Of a DNA stretch of 40,925 bases, positions 34,322 to 40,925 are shown piece after piece (within the stretch, counting starts at the first letter, position 1; every line of letters starts with the position of its first letter). The position numbers were made by a program, and so were the translations under genes. The DNA comes from JAFDVL01 sp043736395 (GTDB taxonomy: Bacteria; Acidobacteriota; Blastocatellia; RBC074), in assembly GCA_043736395.1 (NCBI GenBank), contig JAYTCQ010000282.1, forward strand, positions 1 through 40,925, in the 5' to 3' direction. The notes beneath the pieces are model-generated. The model searched no databases, had not been told where the DNA came from, and saw nothing but the letters and a program-made list of their open reading frames with translations.

Positions 34322-34771
34322 ATGGAATTATTTAATGGAGAAAAAATTCGAGTCTTCAAATGTTCTACGTGTCATGAATTCATCAATACTTCGATGAGTG
34401 TTTGCAGCTTTTGTCAGGCTCCCGTTAACGAAGCCGGAGCCGAAGACGCAGCGGATTTGCAAGACCTCGCCGTCAGAGCTTGCCGTGAAGCAAAACAACT
34501 GCGACTGTTGGCTTACGTCCTGCCGTTGGTCTATGTAGTGAGCTGGATTCCTTTTCTCAACGTTTATACGACTGTGGCCTTGCCAGTATTATTTTTCGCG
34601 ATTCCGCTCGTCTTCATTTATTGGTGGATGATGTTTCGGAAATTAGAAACGGATGACCCTGATTACGAACCCGCCAAGACAATGACGCTGGTTTCACTTG
34701 CAATCTGGGGCGCAACTTTCGTCATCTTGTTGTTGGTAAGAATCGCGATAATTCTTTATTCGAGAGGGTAA
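34322..34771 (+). CDS. Zinc-ribbon membrane protein of unknown function
   Basis: A 149-residue protein. The N-terminus carries a four-cysteine zinc ribbon, CSTC and CSFC (C14, C17, C28, C31). Three hydrophobic segments follow, around residues 60-79 (LLAYVLPLVYVVSWIPF), 82-102 (VYTTVALPVLFFAIPLVFIY) and 122-145 (LVSLAIWGATFVILLLVRIA). I do not recognise a named family. It starts one base after the previous stop, so it belongs to the same transcription unit. An inverted repeat with a T tract follows its stop and may end the operon. Confidence 0.75.
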   Translation: MELFNGEKIRVFKCSTCHEFINTSMSVCSFCQAPVNEAGAEDAADLQDLAVRACREAKQLRLLAYVLPLVYVVSWIPFLNVYTTVALPVLFFAIPLVFIYWWMMFRKLETDDPDYEPAKTMTLVSLAIWGATFVILLLVRIAIILYSRG

Positions 34772-34789
34772 AATAAAATATTAAAAAAG

Positions 34790-34880
34790 TAGACCACGGA
34801 TCGGGCGGATCATGCGGGTTTACGCCGATCTGCAATTCAGACCCGCGAAGACCCACATCATCCGTTACATCCGTGGTCTA
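34790..34880. repeat. Intergenic inverted-repeat element, family A (copy 1)
   Basis: Outer arms TAGACCACGGAT (34790-34801) and ATCCGTGGTCTA (34869-34880) are perfect. Inner parts CGGATCATGCGGGT and ACCCACATCATCCG pair with two mismatches. A run of A precedes it and T8 follows, so it can also serve as a terminator for both the zinc-ribbon gene (plus) and the MaoC gene (minus). A second copy is at 36647-36728. Confidence 0.8.
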
Positions 34881-34902
34881 TTTTTTTTAATTCGTCTCGC
34901 CT

Positions 34903-34915
34903 GCGGGCTTCTGCA
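34903..34915. repeat. Fragment of the 18.7-kb inverted repeat
   Basis: GCGGGCTTCTGCA is identical to the last 13 bases of the 25-bp inverted repeat at 18777-18789. It lies 8 bases beyond the stop codon of the minus-strand MaoC gene, as the 18.7-kb copy lies at the end of tsaE. No opposite arm is present here. Confidence 0.5.
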
Positions 34916-34922
34916 TTCTGAA

Positions 34923-35378
34923 TTATTCGTAACTTCGCCCTAACCATTCGGCAACAAGACAAGGCTTTTCAGAACCTTCACGTTCGACGGTCACGCCCCA
35001 CGTGATCTGAACGCCGCCGGAAATATCTTCGACATTTTGCAGGACCACACGTGCGCGAATTTTTGACCCGACAGGCACAGGCGCGGTGAAGCGAATTCTG
35101 TTCGCTCCATAATTCACACCCATTCGCGGAGGAGTTTTATACTTGATGGTTTGTTGCATGAAATACGGCAACAGTGAAAGTGTCAGGAAGCCGTGCGCGA
35201 TGGTTGTACCGAATGGGGATTCGGCTTGGGCGCGGTCAACATCAAGGTGAATCCATTGATGATCAAGCGTCGCATCAGCAAATTGTTGAATGCGTTCCTG
35301 CGTGATTTCAAACCAATCAGAAACGCCAATTTCCTGTCCAATTTTAGTGCGGAGTTCTGCTAAATTTTCAAATTCCAT
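34923..35378 (-). CDS. MaoC-family enoyl-CoA hydratase
   Basis: A 151-residue hot-dog-fold hydratase. The active-site pattern D-x-x-x-x-H is seen as D39-H-Q-W-I-H44 within FADATLDHQWIHLDVDRA, followed by AESPFGTTIAHGFLTLSLLP, which is characteristic of R-specific enoyl-CoA hydratases. It hydrates trans-2-enoyl-CoA to 3-hydroxyacyl-CoA in fatty-acid or polyhydroxyalkanoate metabolism. It is transcribed in the same direction as the racemase gene upstream but separated from it by a 131-base inverted-repeat element. Its place next to the racemase supports acyl-CoA breakdown. Confidence 0.92.
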   Translation of the reverse strand: MEFENLAELRTKIGQEIGVSDWFEITQERIQQFADATLDHQWIHLDVDRAQAESPFGTTIAHGFLTLSLLPYFMQQTIKYKTPPRMGVNYGANRIRFTAPVPVGSKIRARVVLQNVEDISGGVQITWGVTVEREGSEKPCLVAEWLGRSYE

Positions 35379-35383
35379 AAGAG

Positions 35384-35514
35384 TAGTTCGCAGTAAGAGA
35401 GTTCGCTGTTCGCAGTTGTTTACGATGAAAATATTTCGGTATCAACGATTGACTAAGTTAATGGAACAACTGCGATCTGTAAACTGCGAACCGCGAACTA
35501 CAGGCTGCGAACTA
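35384..35514. repeat. Intergenic inverted-repeat element, family B (copy 1)
   Basis: Outer arms TAGTTCGCAG (35384-35393) and CTGCGAACTA (35505-35514), inner arms TCGCAGTTGTT (35410-35420) and AACAACTGCGA (35465-35475). The word GTTCGCAG and its complement are reiterated several times. The element starts 6 bases from the MaoC start and its far end encodes the last codons and the TAG stop of the racemase. A related copy lies at 38191-38257. Confidence 0.8.
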
Positions 35515-36625
35515 TTTCTTGCGTATGCTCGCCCAATCCAGGCGGAGGCAGAAACGTTTCGGCGGGAGTCGCGCTGAGCTTCACGGGGTTAGCAATTTGA
35601 TTCAACTTCCCTGCTTTTGGATGATCAATTTCAATTACTAATTCGCGCTGTTGCACTTGCGGATCATTCACGGCTTCTTCAGCAGAATTAATTAACATCA
35701 AGCAGGCATCGGTTGAGGCGAAAATTTCTAACCACTCGATGGCAGTTTTGGATTTGAAAATCGTACGGACTTCGGCAATACAATTTTTCTGTATTTCTCC
35801 ACCCGCAAAATGAAGCGGAATTAAATCTTCACGTCCCAGCGTCTGACATGTATTCGTCCAGAATTTCAGCTCCAACGCACCGAGCGATAAATGCCGTCCG
35901 TCGCTCGTTTCATAAATATTGTAGCAAGCGTATTTGCCCGATAAAGTTTCACTTCCGCGTTCCGGCACGTGTCCCGTAGCGAAATACACTGACAGCGGAA
36001 CTTGCATCATACTGAACGCGCCATCCATCATCGAAACATCAACGAATTGCCCGACTCCGCTTTTGTCACGCGCCATCAAAGCCAGTAAAATCCCCATCAC
36101 GGATTGCATACTGCCGCCTGCTAAATCGGCGATTTGCACTCCGGGAATTGACGGAGCTTCTCTCGCCAATCCATTCAATCCAAGCGCGCCTGCAATGGCC
36201 ATATAATTTATATCGTGACCACCGCGTTCACGGTACGGCCCGTCCTGTCCGTATCCGCTGATTGAGCAATACACCAGCTTGGGATTGATCATTTTGAGCG
36301 ATTCATAATCGAAGCCAAGACGATGCATCACTCCCGGTCGAAACCCTTCGACCAGGACGTCAGCTACAGCGACTAATTTTAGAAATATTTCCTTGTCATC
36401 GGGACTTTTCAGATCAAGCGTGATGCTTTTTTTGTTGCGGTTCGTCGCGAGAAAAACCGCGCCTTCTCCATTGATGAAAGGAGGCATGGAACGCGCCGGA
36501 TCGCCGCTCTTCGTATCTTCGATTTTGATGACATTCGCGCCAAAATCGCCAAGCCACATCGTCGCGACGGATCCGGGTAAGAGGCGCGTCAGGTCAAGTA
36601 CAGTGATGTAATCGAGTGGTTGCAT
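35498..36625 (-). CDS. CaiB/BaiF family alpha-methylacyl-CoA racemase
   Basis: A 375-residue enzyme with the class III CoA-transferase fold, starting MQPLDYITVLDLTRLLPGSV. The catalytic residues of alpha-methylacyl-CoA racemase are all present and correctly spaced: H137 in GGHDINYMA, D167 in QIADLAGG and E252 in LGALELKFW. They equal H126, D156 and E241 of the Mycobacterium tuberculosis enzyme with a constant offset of 11. It interconverts R and S 2-methylacyl-CoA, needed to degrade methyl-branched lipids. The last residues IVRSL and the stop lie inside a family B repeat. A simple formyl- or carnitine-CoA transferase is less likely given the triad. Confidence 0.93.
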   Translation of the reverse strand: MQPLDYITVLDLTRLLPGSVATMWLGDFGANVIKIEDTKSGDPARSMPPFINGEGAVFLATNRNKKSITLDLKSPDDKEIFLKLVAVADVLVEGFRPGVMHRLGFDYESLKMINPKLVYCSISGYGQDGPYRERGGHDINYMAIAGALGLNGLAREAPSIPGVQIADLAGGSMQSVMGILLALMARDKSGVGQFVDVSMMDGAFSMMQVPLSVYFATGHVPERGSETLSGKYACYNIYETSDGRHLSLGALELKFWTNTCQTLGREDLIPLHFAGGEIQKNCIAEVRTIFKSKTAIEWLEIFASTDACLMLINSAEEAVNDPQVQQRELVIEIDHPKAGKLNQIANPVKLSATPAETFLPPPGLGEHTQEIVRSL

Positions 36626-36646
36626 AAATATTTATTATTCACAAAC

Positions 36647-36728
36647 AGACCGCGGATGATGCGGGTTTACGCGGGGCCTGAAAATTAAGATCAGCGTAAA
36701 CCCGCATCATCCGCCTGATCCCTGGTCT
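36647..36728. repeat. Intergenic inverted-repeat element, family A (copy 2)
   Basis: Perfect 21-bp arms 36652-36672 and 36694-36714 (core GATGATGCGGGTTTACGC), with an outer AGACC/GGTCT pair (36647-36651, 36724-36728). The right arm carries an extra 9-11 bases and reads the family A consensus seen at 34790. It lies 22 bases upstream of the racemase ATG and 141 bases upstream of the MFS gene. Confidence 0.85.
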
Positions 36729-36869
36729 ATTCTTCTACGATGAATTGATCCTCTTTTTTCTGATAGCTCTTGCGCGAATGAAAAAACAGAGTTACTACTA
36801 ATCCGCATTCCATGTCAAAGTTTTCGTAGTACTAAATCACAATTTATTGAGACTATTTTTCATACGCTT

Positions 36870-38186
36870 ATGAGCCAACGAAACCGCACGTCATTTGCCC
36901 TCGCAATACTTTTCCTCATCAATACGCTGAATTTTTTTGATCGCCAGATTCTAGCTTCGGTGACAGAAATTCTGCGCAAAGAATGGAACTTGTCTGACAC
37001 CTCAATGGGATGGTTAGGAACGGCGTTCACCTTAATTTACGCGGCAGTTGGACTGCCGCTGGGAAGTTGGGCAGATCGCAGCAAGCGCACCACTGTGTTA
37101 AGCGCGAGCGTTGGCATTTGGACAATATTCACAGCAGCTTCGGGACTCGCTTGGAATTATTGGTCAATGTTCATCGCACGTCTCGGCGTTGGCATTGGCG
37201 AAGCCGGGTGTTCTCCCGCCGCAAACTCATTGATCGGTGATATGTTTCCGGCCACCAAACGAGCACGTGCGATTTCTGTGTTCATGCTCGGACTTCCGAT
37301 AGGACTTTTTCTTTGTAATTTCTTTTCGGGGACGATTGCGAAAAACTACGGCTGGCAGGCTCCGTTTTTTATCGCGACGATTCCTGGCATTATCCTTGCC
37401 GTCTTAGCGCTAAAAATTATTGAGCCGGAGCGCGGAGCAAACGAGGAACATAAATTTGTCCAGACCGACTCTTCAACTTCTTTCTGGCAGCCATACAAAG
37501 AAGTTCTGAAAATTCCGACGATGCGCTGGCTGGCTATCGCCGGGGCTTTGCATAATTTCAACGCCTACGCCGTGAATGCTTTTATGCCTGCGTACCTCGG
37601 ACGATTTCACGGATTAGACAATCAACAAGCGAATATTTACACCGCCTACACCATCGGAGCTGTCGGCGTCATTGGATTACTTGGCGGAGGTCTGGCGGCG
37701 GATTGGGCGAGAAAATGGCGACCCAACGGACGCTTATTAATCGGAGCTATTTCGTTATTGATTTCAACGCCCTGCGTCTTATTTGCGTTGATGCAAATCA
37801 AAGGTGAAATCACTACCTTCATTGCGCTGCTCGCGATTGGATGGACGTTCTTTTATGTCTATTACGTCACCGTTTATCCCGCGATTCAAGATGTCGTAGA
37901 CCCGGCGCAACGCGGTACGGCAATGGCGTTATACTTTTTTGCCATGTACGTTTTAGGCGGGGCATTCGGCACAACCGTCCTTGGAATGCTGAGCGACTAT
38001 TCCGCCAAAAGTGCGATGGCTAAAGCCGGAGCTTCTGCGATGACCGAAGCCTTCAAAGCCGAAGGATTGCATAATGCATTTTTTGTCGTGCCGATTATTT
38101 CCCTGCTTCTGGCAGCAGTTCTCTTTGCTGCTTCACGCACTGTGACAAAAGATATGGCACGGCTGAAAGAAATGCTGACAAAGTAA
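36870..38186 (+). CDS. MFS transporter, spinster-like
   Basis: A 438-residue protein with about 12 membrane helices. The N-terminal half has LNFFDRQILASVTEILRKEW and the MFS loop 2-3 motif LPLGSWADRSKRTT, followed by GIGEAGCSPAANSLIGDMFP, typical of spinster/lipid-sphingolipid-type or hexuronate-like MFS carriers. The cargo is unknown. It sits between the acyl-CoA genes and a TetR regulator, so lipid or carboxylate transport is a fair inference. A terminator hairpin follows the stop within 30 bases. The start ATG at 36870 has no strong ribosome site. Confidence 0.88.
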   Translation: MSQRNRTSFALAILFLINTLNFFDRQILASVTEILRKEWNLSDTSMGWLGTAFTLIYAAVGLPLGSWADRSKRTTVLSASVGIWTIFTAASGLAWNYWSMFIARLGVGIGEAGCSPAANSLIGDMFPATKRARAISVFMLGLPIGLFLCNFFSGTIAKNYGWQAPFFIATIPGIILAVLALKIIEPERGANEEHKFVQTDSSTSFWQPYKEVLKIPTMRWLAIAGALHNFNAYAVNAFMPAYLGRFHGLDNQQANIYTAYTIGAVGVIGLLGGGLAADWARKWRPNGRLLIGAISLLISTPCVLFALMQIKGEITTFIALLAIGWTFFYVYYVTVYPAIQDVVDPAQRGTAMALYFFAMYVLGGAFGTTVLGMLSDYSAKSAMAKAGASAMTEAFKAEGLHNAFFVVPIISLLLAAVLFAASRTVTKDMARLKEMLTK

Positions 38187-38190
38187 AAAA

Positions 38191-38257
38191 AGTTCACGGT
38201 TCGCAGTGAAAACAGTTCGCAGGACTCCTACTGCGAACTATTTTTTTTCTGTGAACT
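38191..38257. repeat. Intergenic inverted-repeat element, family B (copy 2)
   Basis: Outer AGTTCAC (38191-38197) pairs with GTGAACT (38251-38257), and inner AGTTCGCAG (38214-38222) with CTGCGAACT (38231-38239). It is made of the same GTTCGCAG words as the element at 35384-35514. It begins 5 bases after the MFS stop and contains the terminator listed at 38214. Confidence 0.7.
38214..38248 (+). terminator. Rho-independent terminator of the MFS gene
   Basis: A 9-bp perfect stem (AGTTCGCAG/CTGCGAACT) with an 8-base loop, followed by A and eight T. It lies 27 bases after the MFS stop and shares the GTTCGCAG repeat word, so here a dispersed repeat is serving as a terminator. Confidence 0.8.
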
Positions 38258-38289
38258 CCGAACTTTCACGTTTGACACAGAATTATCAC

Positions 38290-38318
38290 TTGACTTCATT
38301 TGCATCCGTTGCGAGAAT
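38290..38318 (+). promoter_or_regulatory. Promoter of the TetR-family gene
   Basis: TTGACT (38290-38295) is followed by a 17-base spacer and GAGAAT (38313-38318), a 4/6 match to the -10 consensus. The -10 overlaps the palindromic operator at 38315, so repressor binding would block it. It precedes the TetR start by about 52 bases. Confidence 0.5.
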
Positions 38319-38330
38319 GAATGTTCATTC
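38315..38330. promoter_or_regulatory. FadR-like (TetR-type) operator
   Basis: GAATGAATGTTCATTC has perfect 7-bp arms (GAATGAA/TTCATTC) around TG. The shape resembles the TGAATGA...TCATTCA operator of TetR-type fatty-acid-degradation repressors such as Bacillus FadR (YsiA). It lies 39 bases upstream of the TetR-family start codon and overlaps the likely -10. Confidence 0.65.
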
Positions 38331-38369
38331 CGCACATAACCACCGTCAGTGGAATGAGAAAAAATAATC

Positions 38370-38969
38370 ATGGGTAAAGTTGCACAATTATACGAAAGCA
38401 CCGAACCGGTCACTGGCAAGCGTGAAGCGATCCTGAATGCTGCGCTTCAGCTTTTTACAGAATTTGGATTTCACGGCACGGCTATGCCGCAGGTCGCTGA
38501 ACGTGCGGGCGTGGGCGCTGGCACGATTTATCGTTACTTCACCAGCAAAGAAGCTCTGGTGAATACGCTCTATCGGGATTGGAAAGAATTTCAAATTGCT
38601 GAGATTTTGCGTGACGTTCCTCCCGCGACGCCGTTGCGCGATCAGTTTAGTATTTACTGGAATCGGCTGGTAAATTTTGCAATGGAATTCCCTATCGCAT
38701 TCGGCTTTCTGGAACTTCACTTTCATGCTTCGTATCTGGACGAGCAAAGCCGTGAAGTTGAAGAGCGAGGACAGCAAGCGATGGTTGTATATTTCAAGGA
38801 ATGCCTGAAGCAACAAATCGTCAAAAATGCTCAGGCGGAATTTTTAGGCAGTATGGTAATTGGCGCGTACGTCGGGATGATTAAAGCCAGCCGCGCCGGA
38901 TGCTTCACGTTAAATAAAAACTTAATCACACAGGCGGAAGTCTGTTGCTGGGACGCAATCAAGCGTTAG
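38370..38969 (+). CDS. TetR-family transcriptional regulator, likely repressor of the acyl-CoA genes
   Basis: A 199-residue repressor. The N-terminal helix-turn-helix is clear: REAILNAALQLFTEFGFHGT then MPQVAERAGVGAGTIYRYFT and SKEALVNTLYRDW. The C-terminal ligand domain is alpha-helical with no diagnostic motif. The FadR-like palindrome overlapping its promoter suggests autoregulation, and the adjacent racemase, MaoC hydratase and MFS genes suggest control of branched or long acyl-CoA metabolism; both are inference. The start ATG at 38370 gives a normal TetR N-terminal arm. Confidence 0.9.
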   Translation: MGKVAQLYESTEPVTGKREAILNAALQLFTEFGFHGTAMPQVAERAGVGAGTIYRYFTSKEALVNTLYRDWKEFQIAEILRDVPPATPLRDQFSIYWNRLVNFAMEFPIAFGFLELHFHASYLDEQSREVEERGQQAMVVYFKECLKQQIVKNAQAEFLGSMVIGAYVGMIKASRAGCFTLNKNLITQAEVCCWDAIKR

Positions 38970-39050
38970 AGATTTTTTTGAACTTTGTCAGCGATTTGAG
39001 CGTTTTGATTGAAGACGCGGAATCATCATTCATTTTGAGGAATTAGAAAT

Positions 39051-40694
39051 ATGAAACGTAGTTTGACACTTCTTCTCACATCAGCGGCTGTTCTGACAGC
39101 TTCGTTGATTTCACTGCCATCCAGCAGCGCGAAGGTTGCTCCTAAGGTAACCTTCAGCAAGGATGTTGCACCGATCTTCAATAAATCCTGTACTGAGTGC
39201 CATCGTCCGGGCGAAGCGGCTCCGTTCTCGACCTTGACTTACGCGGAAGTTCGTCCGTGGGCGAAATCAATTAAGGAAAAAATCGTCAGTCGCGTGATGC
39301 CTCCGTGGCATGCCGATCCGCATTTCGGTGTCTACGCCAATGACCGCAAATTGAGTGACAAGGAAATTAGTACCATTGTCGCCTGGGTTGATGGTGGAGC
39401 GTTAGAAGGCAATCCGAAAGATATGCCGAAGACGCCAACCTTTGTGAAGGGTTGGAATATTCCGCAACCTGATGTCGTCTTCCCGATCACGGAAGAATAT
39501 ACCTACAAGCCTGGTGCGGATGAGTATCAGTACTTCGATGTGCCAACAAATTTCACCGAAGACAAATATATTCAATTTGCCGAAGCGCGTCCGACCAATG
39601 CAAAAATCGTACATCATATTCTGGCGTTCATCGTTCCTCCTGGAACACCCAACATGGGCAAAATGTCGCCGGAGCAACGCTACAAAGCGATGGAAATGAT
39701 GCTCAAAAATTCTCCGTTTTATCGTGACGGTTATTTAATGAGAATGAAGCCGGATCAACCTGTGATTGACGATGCCTGCGCGCCAGTCGCTGGTGGCGGA
39801 AATCGTCGCGGCGGCGGAACAGGAGACATCCTGACAGGATTTGCTCCCGGACATAATGCTGACATTTGGGAACCGGGCGTCGGCAAAATGGTTCCGGCTG
39901 GCTCCACGATTCGCTTCCAGATTCATTACTCCAATCAAACGGTAAAAACGACCGAAGTTGAAAAAGATCGTTCAATGATTGGATTAGTCTTCGCCAAGGA
40001 AAAACCAAAGCGTTTATTGGTCACGAATTCGGTCGGCAATATGAATTTTAAGATTCCTGCCGGAGCTGAAAATCATAAAGTGACCGGATGCCGTACCTTC
40101 AATCGTGACACCACGATTTATGCGTATGAGCCGCACATGCATTACCGTGGCAAATCCATGGAATATAAAGCGATTTATCCAGACGGAAAAGAAGAAATTC
40201 TGATCTCTGTTCCAAAGTGGGATTTCGGTTGGCAGACCAATTATGTTCTGAAACAGCCAAAGAAATTACCTGCTGGAACACGCCTGCAAGTCACAGCGTA
40301 TTTTGACAATTCAGCAAAAAATAAATTCAATCCTGATCCGACGAAAGACATTCGCTACGGTGAACCGACTTACGACGAGATGATGCTTGGATTTATGGAT
40401 TACGTCATTGAGCAACCAGCGATTGCGCAGGTAGACACCAAAATTCTTGATCAATACGTTGGCAAATACGAACTGCGTCCAGGCGTAGTGGCAACCATTA
40501 CGCGTGATGGTAATTCACTGATAGTCGCAATTCCATCGCGTCCGAACATGGTTTATCTGCCGTCCAGTACGACCAAGTTTTTCAGTGCTGTCGGCAATAG
40601 TGACTTATCGTTTGAAAAAACAAAGGACTCTTTTGAAGCCATCAATGACGACATGAGAGCCAAGAAGATCAAGGACGCAGTAGCGTCTAATTAA
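39051..40694 (+). CDS. Secreted cytochrome c / copper type-II monooxygenase-like protein with C-terminal DUF3471-like domain
   Basis: A 547-residue exported protein. After the signal (MKRSLTLLLTSAAVLTASLI, ending SSSAK) comes a cytochrome-c-like domain with heme motif CTECH (C47, C50, H51). The central region has copper-ligand-like pairs of the PHM/DBH type: H188-H189 (VHHILAF), H292 (QIHYSNQ) and H362-M-H364 (PHMHYRGKSM). The last 80 residues (LDQYVGKYELRPGVVATITR) form a DUF3471-type lipocalin-like domain. A cytochrome feeding electrons to a copper hydroxylase would fit the fusion. The substrate is unknown and the enzyme activity is not proven. The ATG has GAGGAATT upstream, and a double hairpin and terminator follow. 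Confidence 0.85.
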   Translation: MKRSLTLLLTSAAVLTASLISLPSSSAKVAPKVTFSKDVAPIFNKSCTECHRPGEAAPFSTLTYAEVRPWAKSIKEKIVSRVMPPWHADPHFGVYANDRKLSDKEISTIVAWVDGGALEGNPKDMPKTPTFVKGWNIPQPDVVFPITEEYTYKPGADEYQYFDVPTNFTEDKYIQFAEARPTNAKIVHHILAFIVPPGTPNMGKMSPEQRYKAMEMMLKNSPFYRDGYLMRMKPDQPVIDDACAPVAGGGNRRGGGTGDILTGFAPGHNADIWEPGVGKMVPAGSTIRFQIHYSNQTVKTTEVEKDRSMIGLVFAKEKPKRLLVTNSVGNMNFKIPAGAENHKVTGCRTFNRDTTIYAYEPHMHYRGKSMEYKAIYPDGKEEILISVPKWDFGWQTNYVLKQPKKLPAGTRLQVTAYFDNSAKNKFNPDPTKDIRYGEPTYDEMMLGFMDYVIEQPAIAQVDTKILDQYVGKYELRPGVVATITRDGNSLIVAIPSRPNMVYLPSSTTKFFSAVGNSDLSFEKTKDSFEAINDDMRAKKIKDAVASN

Positions 40695-40698
40695 AGCT

Positions 40699-40760
40699 CA
40701 GAGTTACGCCTCCAGGCGTGCAGCGCGGTCGCGGAATACACGCATCAATGCGTAACTCTG
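40699..40760. repeat. Nested inverted repeat after the cytochrome/copper protein gene
   Basis: Outer arms CAGAGTTACGC (40699-40709) and GCGTAACTCTG (40750-40760) are perfect, and inside are small stems ACGCC-TCCA-GGCGT and ACGC-ATCAAT-GCGT. It begins 4 bases after the upstream stop and precedes the true terminator. Confidence 0.75.
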
Positions 40761-40774
40761 AACAAATCAAATCA

Positions 40775-40818
40775 CAGCCTGAGACTGCGACATTAATGCC
40801 GCAGTCTTTGGCTGTTTT
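40775..40818 (+). terminator. Rho-independent terminator
   Basis: CAGCC pairs with GGCTG and, past a 2-base mismatch, AGACTGCG pairs with CGCAGTCT around a 10-base loop, followed by TTTT. It ends the transcript of the cytochrome/copper protein gene before the next exported protein starts at 40836. Confidence 0.75.
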
Positions 40819-40835
40819 CAGAGGGCAAATCCATC

Positions 40836-40925
40836 ATGAAAAAATCCCGCATCGGCTTGATTGTTCTGGCGTGCCTGGTGAGTTCTGCGTTTATTGCACA
40901 TCAGGTCAGTCAGGCTTCAGGAGCC
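40836..40925 (+). CDS. N-terminal signal peptide of an exported protein (partial)
   Basis: The frame starting at the ATG at 40836 runs open to the window edge for 30 codons. It encodes MKKSRIGLIVLACLVSSAFI followed by AHQVSQASGA, a typical Sec signal peptide. GAGGG lies 11 bases upstream as a ribosome site. The mature protein lies outside the window and cannot be identified. It has its own start after a terminator, so it is probably a separate transcription unit. Confidence 0.7.
   Translation, partial: MKKSRIGLIVLACLVSSAFIAHQVSQASGA

Noticed and set aside
34790..34880. Reading the family A element as a simple terminator only
   Set aside because: A second related copy at 36647 lies upstream of a gene start, where a terminator is not expected, so a repeat-family reading fits better, though termination may be a side function.

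Overview
This window looks like chromosomal DNA of a mid-GC Gram-negative bacterium, most likely an acidobacterium of the Blastocatellia type. That is an inference from gene content: a secreted M13 peptidase, a Tat-exported Gfo/Idh/MocA oxidoreductase, a CadC-like winged-helix/NTPase protein, a cytochrome c/copper-monooxygenase/DUF3471 fusion, Uma2 and XisH/XisI genes, and many structured intergenic inverted repeats. No rRNA, tRNA, CRISPR array, transposase or phage module was found.

Layout. 1-3.3 kb: end of an unknown gene, an Xre-type regulator with a damaged-looking start, then a secreted double YHS-like metal-binding protein and an M13 endopeptidase on the minus strand. 3.5-7.9 kb: mtnA tightly followed by a SWIM-SNF2 helicase. 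8.0-12.5 kb: a phytoene-desaturase-like FAD enzyme broken by one in-frame TAA, then a DUF350 membrane protein translationally coupled to a secreted double alpha/beta-hydrolase. 12.7-16.5 kb: xisI/xisH, a TPR-like secreted protein, a Tat-exported oxidoreductase and a small hypothetical. 16.5-21.7 kb: nnr-tsaE, a DinB-fold protein, a secreted GH5-like hydrolase, a Uma2 nuclease and a small membrane protein. 21.7-27.7 kb: recG, a nucleotidyltransferase pair, a secreted serine hydrolase, a COQ7/ferritin-like protein and an archaemetzincin broken by one in-frame TGA. 28.5-34.8 kb: a wHTH-NTPase gene (one in-frame TGA), an NTPase-TM-double WD40 propeller protein, a secreted six-hairpin glycosidase-like protein and a zinc-ribbon membrane protein, nearly gapless. 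34.9-39.0 kb: a lipid/acyl-CoA group of MaoC hydratase, alpha-methylacyl-CoA racemase, MFS transporter and TetR repressor with a FadR-like operator. 39.0-40.9 kb: a secreted cytochrome c/copper protein and the start of another exported protein.

Two window-wide patterns stand out. First, three otherwise full-length genes carry one in-frame stop each, with homologous-looking sequence continuing in the same frame. Second, at least ten intergenic inverted-repeat elements of several unrelated families lie between genes, and several overlap or directly abut the stop codon of the gene upstream, supplying its last codons or acting as a terminator-like hairpin.

The best candidate for an undescribed system is the 28.5-34.8 kb group, where two NTPases with AAA_35-like P-loops sit side by side: one carries a DNA-binding winged helix, the other a membrane segment and about 14 WD40 repeats.
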